Shown piece by piece: positions 55,600 through 64,000 of a stretch of 64,000 nt of DNA (within the stretch, counting starts at the first letter, position 1; the number at the start of each line of letters is the position of its first letter). Below the pieces are notes generated by a model. The model was given only the letters and a program-made list of their open reading frames with translations. It was not told where the DNA came from and made no database searches. The position numbers were made by a program, and so were the translations under genes. The DNA comes from Aliiroseovarius lamellibrachiae. GTDB lineage: Bacteria > Pseudomonadota > Alphaproteobacteria > Rhodobacterales > Rhodobacteraceae. Location of the stretch: assembly GCF_018599245.1 (NCBI RefSeq), contig NZ_JAHEVJ010000007.1, forward strand, positions 124,001 through 188,000, in the 5' to 3' direction.

Positions 55600-56163
55600 T
55601 CAAACCTGCATGATCTCTTCTTGCTTTGCTTCCAAAGCCTTATCGACGATCGCGACATATTTGTCAGTCATTTCCTGCACTTCATCATGCCACATCTTGT
55701 TGTCATCTTCGCTCATGCCGTCTTTGGCACGCTTCAACTGCTGCATGCCATCCTGACGCACATTGCGCACCGAAACACGCGCACTTTCTGCATATTGCGC
55801 AGCAACGCGGGTCAAATCACGGCGACGTTCTTCGTTCAGCTCTGGAATGGGCAACATAATGATGGTGCCGTTCAGCTGGGGGTTGATGCCCAACCCGCTT
55901 TCGCGAATGGCTTTTTCAGCGGCCTGAACCATGCTTTTGTCCCAAATATTCACGGTCACCATACGTGGTTCTGGCACGTTGACGGTTCCGATTTGGTTCA
56001 ATGGTGTGCGTTGACCATAGGCTTCAACGGTAATCGGATCGAGCATGGAAGACGAGGCTCGTCCTGTGCGCAACGATGCAAATTCAGTTTTCAGAGAGCC
56101 AACAGCGCCCTCCATGCGGCGTTCCAGATCACCAAGGTCCAGTTCAAACTCTTCGTCAGACAT
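55600..56163 (-). CDS. frr: Frr, ribosome recycling factor
   Basis: Splits post-termination ribosomes with EF-G. 187 residues of the usual two-domain form: long helical bundle ([25 protein letters not shown]) and the beta domain ([25 protein letters not shown]). The start at 56163 (MSDEEFELD) has AAGGGGA upstream. Confidence 0.96.
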   Translation of the reverse strand: MSDEEFELDLGDLERRMEGAVGSLKTEFASLRTGRASSSMLDPITVEAYGQRTPLNQIGTVNVPEPRMVTVNIWDKSMVQAAEKAIRESGLGINPQLNGTIIMLPIPELNEERRRDLTRVAAQYAESARVSVRNVRQDGMQQLKRAKDGMSEDDNKMWHDEVQEMTDKYVAIVDKALEAKQEEIMQV

Positions 56164-56301
56164 TGCAGACGTCCCCTTTTCCTTCTTGCTCTTGTTTTCG
56201 AGCATCTTTGTTGTCGTATAGCGCCCCCAATGGGGCCTTGTATAGTGTGGCCCCCGTCAAGGTTCTATTCCCGATCCAATCTGGGCGGAAACCCGCGAGG
56301 T

Positions 56302-57075
56302 TTAATCACTTACGCGGGTATAGGTCCCTTCACCGGCCAGAATACCGCGAAACCCGCCGGGCTCATCCAGCGAAAAGACAATGATGGGAAGATTGTTGTC
56401 GCGCGCCAGCGCAATGGCCGATGCATCCATCACGCCAAGGCGTTTGGCCAGAACATCGTCATAAGACACATGGTCATAGCGCACCGCATCATCAAACTTA
56501 ACCGGGTCTTTGTCATAGACCCCATCCACTTTGGTGCCCTTAAAGATCGCTTCACAGGCCATTTCATTGGCGCGCAAAGTGGCGGCTGTGTCGGTGGTGA
56601 AATAGGGGTTCCCGGTGCCGGCTGCAAAGATACAAACCCGTTTCTTTTCCAAGTGACGCACGGCGCGTCGACGGATATAGGGTTCGGCCACTTCATCCAT
56701 GCGGATCGCCGAAATGACCCGCGTAAACACCCCCAAACCTTCCAGCGCGGACTGAACCGCCAGGGCGTTCATGACTGTCGCCAACATGCCCATGTAATCT
56801 GCGGTGGTGCGTTCCATCCCTTGCGCGCTTCCGGACAGGCCGCGGAAAATATTACCGCCGCCGATGACCATACAAATCTCGACCCCCATATCATGCACGG
56901 TTTTCACTTCGCGTGCGATACGTTCAACCGTGGGCGGATGCAGTCCAAACCCTTGGTCCCCCATCAGGGCTTCGCCTGAAATTTTCAACATGACGCGGCC
57001 AAATGTGGCTTTCGCGGTGTCGGTAGGGGTTTCGGCGGAGGTCTCGGTTGGGGTTTCGGCGGGGGTGTCGCTCAT
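56302..57075 (-). CDS. pyrH: PyrH, UMP kinase
   Basis: Phosphorylates UMP to UDP. 257 residues with amino-acid-kinase fold: [22 protein letters not shown] and [13 protein letters not shown] are the family motifs. The N-terminus has an extra low-complexity stretch of Ala-Glu-Thr-Pro repeats (about 4-19), not part of the catalytic fold. The start at 57075 has AGGAAG upstream. Neighbours are the divergent miaA and, downstream, frr; rpsB and tsf are not in this window. Confidence 0.95.
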   Translation of the reverse strand: MSDTPAETPTETSAETPTDTAKATFGRVMLKISGEALMGDQGFGLHPPTVERIAREVKTVHDMGVEICMVIGGGNIFRGLSGSAQGMERTTADYMGMLATVMNALAVQSALEGLGVFTRVISAIRMDEVAEPYIRRRAVRHLEKKRVCIFAAGTGNPYFTTDTAATLRANEMACEAIFKGTKVDGVYDKDPVKFDDAVRYDHVSYDDVLAKRLGVMDASAIALARDNNLPIIVFSLDEPGGFRGILAGEGTYTRVSD

Positions 57076-57200
57076 GGCATCGGCTTCCTGAACAAGGGTG
57101 ATTGTCTTGGCGCGCAAAATGGCTCAAACAAGCACAACATTCAATGCGATAAGCTCGCATAGCAAGAAAAAACAACAAAGCGGTGTATCCAGACGTGAGC

Positions 57201-58076
57201 ATGCTTCCATTTGATATCCCCTCAGATCAGCCCGTTTTGATTGCGGGGCCAACCGCATCGGGTAAATCTTCGCTGGCGCTTGAAATTGCGCGGACCGGCG
57301 GCGGGGTGATTGTGAACGCCGATGCGCTTCAGGTGTTTGCCAATTGGCGCATCGTGACCGCCCGCCCATCTGAGGAAGAAGAGGCTTTGGCCCCCCACGC
57401 GCTGTATGGGCATATCCCCGGAGATCAGGCTTATTCTGTGGGGCATTGGCTGCGCGATGTGACCCCATATCTAAGTGGTAATCTGCGGCCAATTATTGTG
57501 GGCGGGACTGGGTTGAACCTGACGGCTTTGACCGAGGGTCTGGCCGATATTCCCCTAACCCCACCAGACATCCGTGCCGAATGCGAGGCCGTGATCGACG
57601 CGCATGGTGTGCAGGCGCTTTTGGCGGATCTTGACACGGAAACGCTGGCACGCATCGACACGCACAACCCAGCGCGCATTTCCCGCGCCTGGGAGGTGCA
57701 GCGCACAACCGGACGCGGCTTGGCGGAATGGCAAGACAACACCCCCGCCCCCTTGTTGCCGCTCTCAAACGCGTGTCCAATTGTTCTAAACGCAGACCGT
57801 GACTGGTTGCGCGACCGTATTGAACGGCGATTTGATCTGATGATCGCATCTGGCGCGCTGGACGAAGCCCGGCGGAACCTTTCGACGTGGACCCCGAAAG
57901 ACCCCAGCGCCAAAGCCATTGGCGCCCCAGAGTTGATCGCGCATCTCACCGGGGAACTTAGTTTAGCGCAGGCAAAAGCCCGAGCGATAATCGCCAGCCA
58001 ACAGTACGCCAAACGCCAACGAACGTGGTTTCGCAAGCGAATGCACAATTGGAAAGCGATTCCCCTACCGGCATAA
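57201..58076 (+). CDS. miaA: MiaA, tRNA dimethylallyltransferase
   Basis: Adds the isopentenyl group to A37 of tRNAs that read codons starting with U. 291 residues with P-loop [12 protein letters not shown] (about 14-25), the [13 protein letters not shown] region and the C-terminal [14 protein letters not shown]. The ATG at 57201 is preferred over GTG codons at 57183 and 57195. Confidence 0.95.
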   Translation: MLPFDIPSDQPVLIAGPTASGKSSLALEIARTGGGVIVNADALQVFANWRIVTARPSEEEEALAPHALYGHIPGDQAYSVGHWLRDVTPYLSGNLRPIIVGGTGLNLTALTEGLADIPLTPPDIRAECEAVIDAHGVQALLADLDTETLARIDTHNPARISRAWEVQRTTGRGLAEWQDNTPAPLLPLSNACPIVLNADRDWLRDRIERRFDLMIASGALDEARRNLSTWTPKDPSAKAIGAPELIAHLTGELSLAQAKARAIIASQQYAKRQRTWFRKRMHNWKAIPLPA

Positions 58077-58120
58077 CGTGCAGATGCGGCAAACGCGCTG
58101 CAGCGCAACAAACGGCCGAC

Positions 58121-58165
58121 TTACCCACAATTGACCCATTTTCTTGTGGGCCATCCTGTGGATAA
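58121..58165 (-). promoter_or_regulatory. DnaA-box-like pair upstream of the AraC gene
   Basis: TTACCCACA on the plus strand at 58121-58129 (one mismatch from TTATCCACA), and TGTGGATAA at 58157-58165, a perfect box on the minus strand. The two are in opposite orientation, about 36 nt apart, between miaA and the AraC gene. Functional meaning uncertain. Confidence 0.35.
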
Positions 58166-58250
58166 CTCTGTTTTGATCGTTTTGCGCGGCGACAAAATGA
58201 CGGTCTTGCGTTAGGAAAAGAGCAACCTCTGCTCAATAAACGTGTGCATC

Positions 58251-59057
58251 ATGACCCATCTGCCGCCGCTCAAATCCCCTTTTCGCGTTGTCCCGCTTGC
58301 TCGGATGAGCAAAGGCGGACGATGGCGCACCGAGGCGATGCGTTCTTACGGCGCGCCCGTTCTGATCTGGTTCACCCGCGGACAAGGGCGGATCACCGTT
58401 AATGGGGTGACGGCGGGCTATGGGCCCCATAATTGCCTCTTTATCCCTGCCGGGATCATGCATGGGTTTGAGATGTCCTCGCAAGTTGCCGGAACCTTGG
58501 TGGTGCTTCCACAGGGAAGTGAAATGCAGCTGGGCCTGCCAGAAGAGCCCGTACACCTTCGCCTACGCGACGCAGAACAGCATATGGAAATGGGCCGTAT
58601 GATTGACGACCTGCAGCGCGAGATGGAAAAGGGCACCGACCGCGCGCAACGGGCGATGATGTGCCACGCGGGTTTGATCTCGGTCTGGATTGATCGCCGC
58701 CTTAGCGACATGGCGGTGTCCCCCAAGTCCTCAACAACTTCCGCACGACTGGCGAATGCATTTGCGGCCCTTGTGGAGCAAGAATTTCACAGCTCTAAAT
58801 CCGTGAAAGATTATGCGAGTGAGCTTGGTGTCACCGCCACACATCTCAGCCGTGTTTGCAACAAAGCCTCTGGCAGGCCCGCCTCTGCAATTCTTGCGGA
58901 CCGGGTACATTACGAAGCCCGCCGTTTGTTGAGCGAGACACATATCCCAATTAAAGACATCGCAAGTAAGCTTGGCTTTGCCTCTGCCGCCTATTTCACA
59001 AGGGCGTTTCAGCGAAACACCGGGCAAACTCCGTCACAGTTCAGATCTTCACATTAA
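58251..59057 (+). CDS. AraC family transcriptional regulator
   Basis: 268 residues. The N-terminal cupin-type sensor (about 20-110, VLIWFTRGQGRITVNG, then LFIPAGIMHGFEM) is followed by an AraC DNA-binding domain with two HTH motifs (SVKDYASELGVTATHLSRVCNKASG and IPIKDIASKLGFASAAYFTRAFQRNTGQTPSQFR). The effector is unknown and no obvious target is adjacent. ATG at 58251; a GTG at 58242 is an alternative. Confidence 0.9.
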   Translation: MTHLPPLKSPFRVVPLARMSKGGRWRTEAMRSYGAPVLIWFTRGQGRITVNGVTAGYGPHNCLFIPAGIMHGFEMSSQVAGTLVVLPQGSEMQLGLPEEPVHLRLRDAEQHMEMGRMIDDLQREMEKGTDRAQRAMMCHAGLISVWIDRRLSDMAVSPKSSTTSARLANAFAALVEQEFHSSKSVKDYASELGVTATHLSRVCNKASGRPASAILADRVHYEARRLLSETHIPIKDIASKLGFASAAYFTRAFQRNTGQTPSQFRSSH

Positions 59058-59143
59058 AACCTGACAGCTTCGCCACCGTCCACGAGACCTCTCTCTATCA
59101 GTCTGACCGCTGTCATCTTGTAAAGGGATCGCTGTGCGATTTG

Positions 59144-59467
59144 ATGCCCGCAGTTTATGACAGCGCCAGGACCTTCAATGCGATTCTAAGCATCTTTTTT
59201 GTGGTGATCCTATCAGAAGGATGGCGCCAAATTGCGTCACACCCTGATCAAGAGGAGGTCTTACGTCTTGATATCAATCGCGAAATGCAAAAAGTTGCAC
59301 CTGACCTATATGGCAAATTGGACCTATTGGTGACAGAAACCCTTCCCACTTTTTCAAGCGAAACGATCCTACCCTTCAGCGTACAGCTTGGAACATTCGT
59401 TTCCTTGTCTGCAAGTGTCATCGCCACCGCAGAAATCGGCCTTTTGGCACGCCGGATGCGGGACTGA
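59144..59467 (+). CDS. Uncharacterised two-segment membrane protein
   Basis: 107 residues with two hydrophobic stretches, about 13-29 (FNAILSIFFVVILSEGW) and 81-101 (QLGTFVSLSASVIATAEIG), and a polar helical middle. Function not recognised. The start is the ATG at 59144 with AAAGGGA upstream at a long distance; the TTG just before is possible. It follows the AraC gene by about 85 nt. Coding confidence is moderate. Confidence 0.55.
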   Translation: MPAVYDSARTFNAILSIFFVVILSEGWRQIASHPDQEEVLRLDINREMQKVAPDLYGKLDLLVTETLPTFSSETILPFSVQLGTFVSLSASVIATAEIGLLARRMRD

Positions 59468-59503
59468 CCAATGCTTATGTGCGAGGTTTTGATCTAAAGG
59501 CTA

Positions 59504-60106
59504 TTAGCCCCCCAAAATCGCCTTAACATATCCACGCGTTTCCTTGTAAGGCGGAACGCCGGAGTATTTTTTTACGGCTTCAGGCCCTGCATTATACGCC
59601 GCCAAAGCCAGCCTCCATGACCTAAAGCGATCATATTGTCTGCGCAGATAGCGCGCGCCACCTTCTAGGTTTTGATAGGGGTCATGAGGGTTTACACCAA
59701 GTTTTTTGGCGGTAAACGGCATCAGCTGAGCCAAGCCGATCGCGCCGGCATGGCTCTTTGCGCGAGGGTTCCATCCGCTTTCTTGCTGCACCAGCCGCAA
59801 GAACAAATCTTCCGGTATGCCATGTCGACGTGCGGCAGACAGCGCCATATCCATATATTGGCCGCGATATTTACCGCTATAGGATGGGATCCCATAGCTG
59901 GTTTCGACAGCCACCCCTTTCGGCAGCAACCGCGTTGAACCGGCATATTGTTGCGCCGCACGGGTGTCCAAAACCTGCAGCTGAGATTTAAACGCAGCAC
60001 TACCGTTAGAGCTTGAAAACAAGCTTTCACCCATCGCCGACGTTAAGCCCACGGTGCTAAAGATAAAACCGGATCCAATTCCAAAAAGAATATGACGACA
60101 AGACAT
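59504..60106 (-). CDS. Lytic murein transglycosylase (SLT domain)
   Basis: Cleaves peptidoglycan glycan strands, forming 1,6-anhydro ends. 200 residues: signal peptide ([20 protein letters not shown]...), then an SLT domain from [27 protein letters not shown] with catalytic Glu109, the [10 protein letters not shown] motif, and [16 protein letters not shown] near the C-terminus. Periplasmic or membrane-associated. The start at 60106 has GGGGAAGAA upstream; an in-frame ATG at 60133 is less likely. Confidence 0.9.
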   Translation of the reverse strand: MSCRHILFGIGSGFIFSTVGLTSAMGESLFSSSNGSAAFKSQLQVLDTRAAQQYAGSTRLLPKGVAVETSYGIPSYSGKYRGQYMDMALSAARRHGIPEDLFLRLVQQESGWNPRAKSHAGAIGLAQLMPFTAKKLGVNPHDPYQNLEGGARYLRRQYDRFRSWRLALAAYNAGPEAVKKYSGVPPYKETRGYVKAILGG

Positions 60107-60306
60107 CTTTCTTCCCCAATATGTTAACGACAATATAGGAAGAAACGGGGCGCAGGCAATGGGGACAGCGCTTTCTTGCGCATCTCATTTCAATCACAGG
60201 GTTTTTAGGGGGGGCTCATTGAATTTCATCCACAGAAATCCATTTCCCCCCAATGCCGCGAATGTGTAACCATACGCGCAACGTGAAGAATCGAAAGGAC
60301 GCAGCC

Positions 60307-60819
60307 ATGGCGGGCTCGCTCAATAAGGTAATGCTCATCGGCAATCTGGGCCGTGATCCCGAAATCCGTACTTTTCAAAACGGCGGCAAAGTGTGCAACC
60401 TGCGCATTGCCACGTCGGAAAACTGGAAAGACCGCAATACCGGCGAGCGTCGTGAACGCACGGAATGGCACACGGTTGCGATTTTCAGTGAAGGTTTGGT
60501 TCGGGTCTGTGAGCAGTATTTGCGCAAGGGGTCCAAGGTCTATATCGAAGGCCAGCTTCAGACGCGTAAATGGCAAGATCAGTCGGGCAACGACCGCTAT
60601 TCCACCGAAGTTGTCTTGCAAGGGTTTGGCAGCACGCTGACCATGCTTGATGGTCGCGGCGAAGGTGGCGGTGGTGGCCAAAGCGGCGGCGGTTACGGTG
60701 GCGGTCAATCTGGTGGCTATGGCAACGACCAAGGCGGCTACGGTGGCGATCAAGGCCAGGGACAAGGCCAAAATCAAGCGCCTGCTGGTGGCGGATTTGA
60801 CGACGAGATCCCGTTCTAA
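60307..60819 (+). CDS. ssb: SSB, single-stranded DNA-binding protein
   Basis: Coats single-stranded DNA in replication and repair. 170 residues: OB fold (about 1-110, [21 protein letters not shown], then [42 protein letters not shown]), a Gly/Gln-rich flexible linker (about 120-160), and the acidic tip DDEIPF that recruits partner proteins. The start at 60307 has AAAGGA upstream. A terminator follows directly. Confidence 0.96.
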   Translation: MAGSLNKVMLIGNLGRDPEIRTFQNGGKVCNLRIATSENWKDRNTGERRERTEWHTVAIFSEGLVRVCEQYLRKGSKVYIEGQLQTRKWQDQSGNDRYSTEVVLQGFGSTLTMLDGRGEGGGGGQSGGGYGGGQSGGYGNDQGGYGGDQGQGQGQNQAPAGGGFDDEIPF

Positions 60820-60853
60820 GCGGCCCTGTCGATACCCCGTATTTCACACAAAC

Positions 60854-60879
60854 AAAAAGCGCCCCTTGGGCGCTTTTTT
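60854..60879. terminator. Bidirectional terminator between ssb and aroB
   Basis: A perfect 11-bp stem, AAAAAGCGCCC (60854-60864) with GGGCGCTTTTT (60868-60878), has a 3-nt loop and is followed by T. It lies between the convergent ends of ssb and aroB. Confidence 0.88.
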
Positions 60880-60905
60880 CGTTCACGCGCTGTTCATAAC
60901 AGGTC

Positions 60906-62015
60906 TCAGCATTTGGCCAGCGCGTCTTTTAGGACAGATTGCACCACGGTCATATCCACATCTGAGGTGACAAACGCGTCGCCAATGGACCGCGCCAGGA
61001 TGAACCGCAGCTTGCCATCCTGCACTTTTTTATCCTGCCCCATCAAGGCAATCAGCCCATCCACATCTGGCAGTGACCCATCAATATCCGACAGGTCTTT
61101 TTTCATGCCCATCGCCGCCAAATGCGCGCGCCACCGCGACGGGCTTTCCTGACTGATCAACCCCATCCGGGCCGAGGTCTCAAACGCAAGCGCACAGCCG
61201 ATGGCAACGCCTTCGCCATGCAGCAGACGGGCGGAATAGCCTGTTGCCGCCTCTAGCGCGTGACCAAAAGTGTGGCCCAGATTGAGCAATGCCCGATCGC
61301 CCTGTTCGGTTTCATCACGCACGACAATATCCGCTTTCATCTGAACCGAATGGCGCACGGCCTCTTTGCGCAAAATCGCATCCCCGGCCGCTAGGGCCGG
61401 GCCATTTTCCTCAAGCCATTCAAAGAATGACGCATCACCCAAGCCGCCATATTTCACGACTTCGCCATAGCCTGCCAGAAAATCCCTAGGTTTCAGCGTT
61501 TCAAGCACTGTAATATCGGCCAGCACCAAGGATGGCTGATGAAAGGCGCCCACCAGGTTTTTTCCATGCGACGTGTTGATGCCGGTTTTTCCCCCAACGG
61601 AACTATCGACCTGTGCAAGAAGGCTGGTGGGAATTTGCACAAACCGCACACCGCGGCGCAAAATTGCGGCGGCAAAGCCCACCAAATCGCCAATCACCCC
61701 GCCACCAAAAGCGATAACCACGTCTTTTCGCTCGACTTTTTCATCAAGCAACCACTCCACCACCTGCATCAAGTAAGGCCAGCTTTTGGTGCTTTCCCCC
61801 GGTGGCAGGATCAGGGCCTCGCTGCTGATCCCATCAGCCGCCAACCCGGATTTCAACCTGTTAAGATGCAAACCTGCAACGGTGTCTTCGGTCACAATCC
61901 ACACTTTCGGGCGGGTCAGAAAAGGCGCGATTTCCGCGCCGGCACGGTCAATCAACCCTGCCCCAATCCGCACATCATAGGCGCGCGTATCCAATGGTAC
62001 GTGAACTGTGGTCAT
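60906..62015 (-). CDS. aroB: AroB, 3-dehydroquinate synthase
   Basis: Second step of the shikimate pathway (DAHP to 3-dehydroquinate), NAD-dependent. 369 residues with EDTVAGLHL, the GGGVIGDLVGFAAA motif, PTSLLAQVDSSVGGKTGIN and the zinc ligands in HTFGHALEA. Starts 1 nt after aroK ends, forming an operon. ATG at 62015. Confidence 0.95.
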   Translation of the reverse strand: MTTVHVPLDTRAYDVRIGAGLIDRAGAEIAPFLTRPKVWIVTEDTVAGLHLNRLKSGLAADGISSEALILPPGESTKSWPYLMQVVEWLLDEKVERKDVVIAFGGGVIGDLVGFAAAILRRGVRFVQIPTSLLAQVDSSVGGKTGINTSHGKNLVGAFHQPSLVLADITVLETLKPRDFLAGYGEVVKYGGLGDASFFEWLEENGPALAAGDAILRKEAVRHSVQMKADIVVRDETEQGDRALLNLGHTFGHALEAATGYSARLLHGEGVAIGCALAFETSARMGLISQESPSRWRAHLAAMGMKKDLSDIDGSLPDVDGLIALMGQDKKVQDGKLRFILARSIGDAFVTSDVDMTVVQSVLKDALAKC

Positions 62016-62016
62016 A

Positions 62017-62574
62017 TTAGTCCCTTTCCAACACATCCGGCCGGGTCAAGAGTGCCTGAACCACCGCATCTGCCATGTCCGAAATTGAGTATTCAGGCCG
62101 CGCCTGAACCGAAAGATCCGCCTGCGCATAGACCGGCACGCGCGCCTCGTAGATATCGGTCAGTGTTTTTTTCGGGTCGGGCGTACGCAGCAATGGGCGT
62201 GTGTCTTTGTGTTTCACCCGGTTCCACAAAAGTTCCAGATCGGCCTTGAGCCAGACAGACACGCCGCGATCAGAGATCATGTTGCGGTTCGCGTCAGTCA
62301 TAAACGCCCCGCCGCCGGTGGAAAGGACTGCTTTTTCGCTGTCCAGCAACCGCCCAATCACCTCGCTTTCGCGGGCCCGAAAAAACCCCTCGCCATCGCG
62401 TTCAAAGATCTCGGCAATCGACATATTTGCCGCCTTCACGATTTCTTCGTCGCTGTCCATAAAGGGGACGCCAAGGCGTTCGGCCACGGCCAATCCCACG
62501 GCGGTTTTCCCGGCCCCCATCATGCCGATCATGACGATGGATTTCTTTACAATATATGCCAACTTGGCGCTCAC
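62017..62574 (-). CDS. aroK: AroK, shikimate kinase
   Basis: Phosphorylates shikimate. 185 residues with P-loop GMMGAGKT (17-24), the shikimate-binding DSDEEI and the conserved GGGAF and RPLL segments. The start is GTG at 62574. Together with aroB it makes part of the shikimate pathway. Confidence 0.94.
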   Translation of the reverse strand: MSAKLAYIVKKSIVMIGMMGAGKTAVGLAVAERLGVPFMDSDEEIVKAANMSIAEIFERDGEGFFRARESEVIGRLLDSEKAVLSTGGGAFMTDANRNMISDRGVSVWLKADLELLWNRVKHKDTRPLLRTPDPKKTLTDIYEARVPVYAQADLSVQARPEYSISDMADAVVQALLTRPDVLERD

Positions 62575-62677
62575 TTGCCGAATTACGAAGTTTTTACTTC
62601 AATGGCGTGATCTCGTGGAAAAAGCCATATATAAAGTGACGAGAGGCAGCCGAGAGGCGATAAAAAAAGGGAAAACC

Positions 62678-62815
62678 ATGGCGCTCCGTTTAATCAAGCT
62701 ATTGGTGTTGTTGGTGGTTCTCACCGGTTTTGGTGTATTGGGGTACGCATATCTGGGCGATATGTCGCCAGAGGCAACCCCCCAGAGTATTTCAGTGACG
62801 TTGAATGAGACATAA
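62678..62815 (+). CDS. 45-residue membrane protein upstream of secreted protein
   Basis: MALRLIKLLVLLVVLTGFGV begins an N-terminal membrane segment (about 5-25), followed by a periplasmic tail (GDMSPEATPQSISVTLNET). AAGGGAAAA precedes the ATG. Its end overlaps the start of the next gene (ATG at 62805), so the two are translationally coupled. Function unknown; similar short proteins occur at this place in other Rhodobacteraceae, as far as I recall. Confidence 0.7.
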   Translation: MALRLIKLLVLLVVLTGFGVLGYAYLGDMSPEATPQSISVTLNET

Positions 62816-64000
62816 CCAGCATAAGGCAGCCCCTTTTTCGCTGTGGATGACGTTGTCGATGACCTTGGCGCTACTGCCTGCCTTCAGCTATGCGCAGACC
62901 GCGGGTGGGATAACAGAGGGCGAGGTTGCATCCGCGCCGATGTCAGCAATTGATTGGTTATCCGACAGCATTTCGGCCCCAATTGTGGTTTCACCACAGA
63001 TAAACACCGAAAATCCCGTGGCCCAATCCGCATCTGTTGCCGATGTTTCAGTCGTCCCACTCGGGTCGCAGACCACTGATGCCATTGGGTTGCTGCCACC
63101 GAGTGTCACGGGGTTTTCAAGAGATCTTTGGGGGGCCTCTCGTCCGGATGACCTGGCCCATCGCATTTTGTCGATGCCACTGGACCTGATGCCCTCAATG
63201 CAATCTTTGCTCACCCGATTGCTTTTGGCAGAGTTAGATCCGCCACGCGGTGCAAACACCACCGATGACCGACTGTTTCTTGCACGAGTGGACCGCCTGC
63301 TTGCGACAGGCGCTCTCGATCAAGCAGATGCGTTGATTGCACGATCAGGGGCGCAAACCCCGGCCAGTTTCCGGCGCGGCTTTGATACGGCCCTGCTGCT
63401 GGGGGAAGAAGACATCCCGTGTCAGCGATTAAGTGCGGCCCCCGATCTGAGCCCGACCTTTCCTGCCCGTATCTTTTGCCTTGCACGCGCGGGGGATTGG
63501 GATGCGGCGGTTCTGTCCTTGGGGACTGGGCGTGCGTTGGGCTATGTTTCACAAGCGGATGATGATTTATTGTCACGGTTCTTGGATCCGGATGTGTTTG
63601 AGGGGGATCCACCGCTGACCAAACCCCTTCATCCAAGCCCCCTGACCTTTCGCATGTTTGAGGCGATCGGCGAGTATATTCCGACAACTGGCCTGCCCTT
63701 GGCTTTTGCCCAAGCGGATTTGCGCGCCAATATCGGCTGGAAAGCCCGCGTTGAGGCCGGTGAGCGGCTGGTGCGGATGGGGGCCGTCAGCGACAATCAA
63801 ATCTATGGGCTTTATTCCGAACGCAAGCCTGCCGCCTCTGGTGGAATATGGGACCGGATGGCGGCGGTTCAGGCCATGGACAAGGCCCTTCAGGCCAAAG
63901 ACACACAAACGATTTCCGCCCTTCTGCCTGACTTGTGGACCCGCCTGGAAGCGGCCGAGCTTGAAATGCCCTTTTCGCGCATTTTTGGACCTGAACTGGC
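62805..64000 (+). CDS. Large secreted protein of unknown function, partial
   Basis: The frame is open from the ATG at 62805 to the end of the window (398 residues so far). N-terminal signal peptide: basic MRHNQHK, then a hydrophobic stretch LWMTLSMTLALLPAFSYA. The rest is Leu/Ala/Asp-rich and predicted mostly helical, without an obvious catalytic motif. It starts inside the 45-residue gene, which points to a coupled pair. Function not recognised; helical repeats of TPR-like character are possible. The end of the gene is outside the window. Confidence 0.75.
   Translation, partial: MRHNQHKAAPFSLWMTLSMTLALLPAFSYAQTAGGITEGEVASAPMSAIDWLSDSISAPIVVSPQINTENPVAQSASVADVSVVPLGSQTTDAIGLLPPSVTGFSRDLWGASRPDDLAHRILSMPLDLMPSMQSLLTRLLLAELDPPRGANTTDDRLFLARVDRLLATGALDQADALIARSGAQTPASFRRGFDTALLLGEEDIPCQRLSAAPDLSPTFPARIFCLARAGDWDAAVLSLGTGRALGYVSQADDDLLSRFLDPDVFEGDPPLTKPLHPSPLTFRMFEAIGEYIPTTGLPLAFAQADLRANIGWKARVEAGERLVRMGAVSDNQIYGLYSERKPAASGGIWDRMAAVQAMDKALQAKDTQTISALLPDLWTRLEAAELEMPFSRIFGPEL

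Noticed and set aside
58121-58165. Replication origin
   Set aside because: Only two or three DnaA boxes and no origin-associated genes or AT-rich unwinding region.

Overview
The window looks like chromosome of an alphaproteobacterium of the Rhodobacteraceae (Roseobacter group). The evidence is the gene content: ctrA next to a DUF1153/SciP gene, an isc/suf cluster led by a cysteine-poor IscR, DUF6456 and DUF6477 genes, PPK2, LpxI, TrmFO and a soluble PhoR. It also carries TTAA-N7-TTAA (CtrA) and GTTC-N7-GTTC (LexA) type sites. I see no rRNA, tRNA, prophage, insertion sequence or CRISPR array, and no clear frameshifted gene. The region is mostly core genome, with interest concentrated in small genes and regulatory DNA.

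Layout. 1-3981 (minus): the phosphate cluster phoR, a diguanylate cyclase, pstS with a three-heptamer Pho box, and the start of pstC. 4202-6300: a receiver-sized unknown protein, a DUF6456 HTH protein and a DUF6477 protein, the last two divergent around a CtrA-like site. 6384-9688: an MttB-family methyltransferase and guaA. 9805-16772 (plus): a small monooxygenase, two EamA transporters, a FadL-like porin, a P-loop protein, metA (acetyl-CoA type by residue 111), ppk2 and a TetR regulator. 17051-24739 (minus): iscR, cysteine desulfurase, sufB, a small membrane protein, sufC, sufD, two Yip1-like membrane proteins and sufS, which together form an Fe-S assembly operon.

24919-36763: hydrolase, small protein, M32 carboxypeptidase, heme A synthase (ctaA), gyrA with an overlapping VOC gene, trmFO, gluQRS, hisI, a NifU-like scaffold and a membrane-free chemoreceptor-like protein. 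Just before trmFO lies a striking array of four 17-bp palindromes at exactly 32-bp spacing. 36948-42633 (minus): recG and ligA, ctrA and sciP, plus an unlisted 40-residue membrane protein gene that sits behind a perfect alphaproteobacterial SOS box. This is the best candidate for something undescribed, a possible SidA-like division inhibitor.

42760-58076: mnmA, a DUF2059 protein, then the long minus-strand envelope cluster pyrH, frr, uppS, cdsA, dxr, rseP, (43-residue membrane protein with a perfect CtrA-type site), bamA, ompH/skp, fabZ, lpxA, lpxI, lpxB, with no lpxD; miaA is divergent from pyrH. 58251-64000: an AraC regulator, a two-TM protein, a lytic transglycosylase, ssb, aroB-aroK, and divergent from these a 45-residue membrane protein overlapping a large secreted protein that runs off the window.
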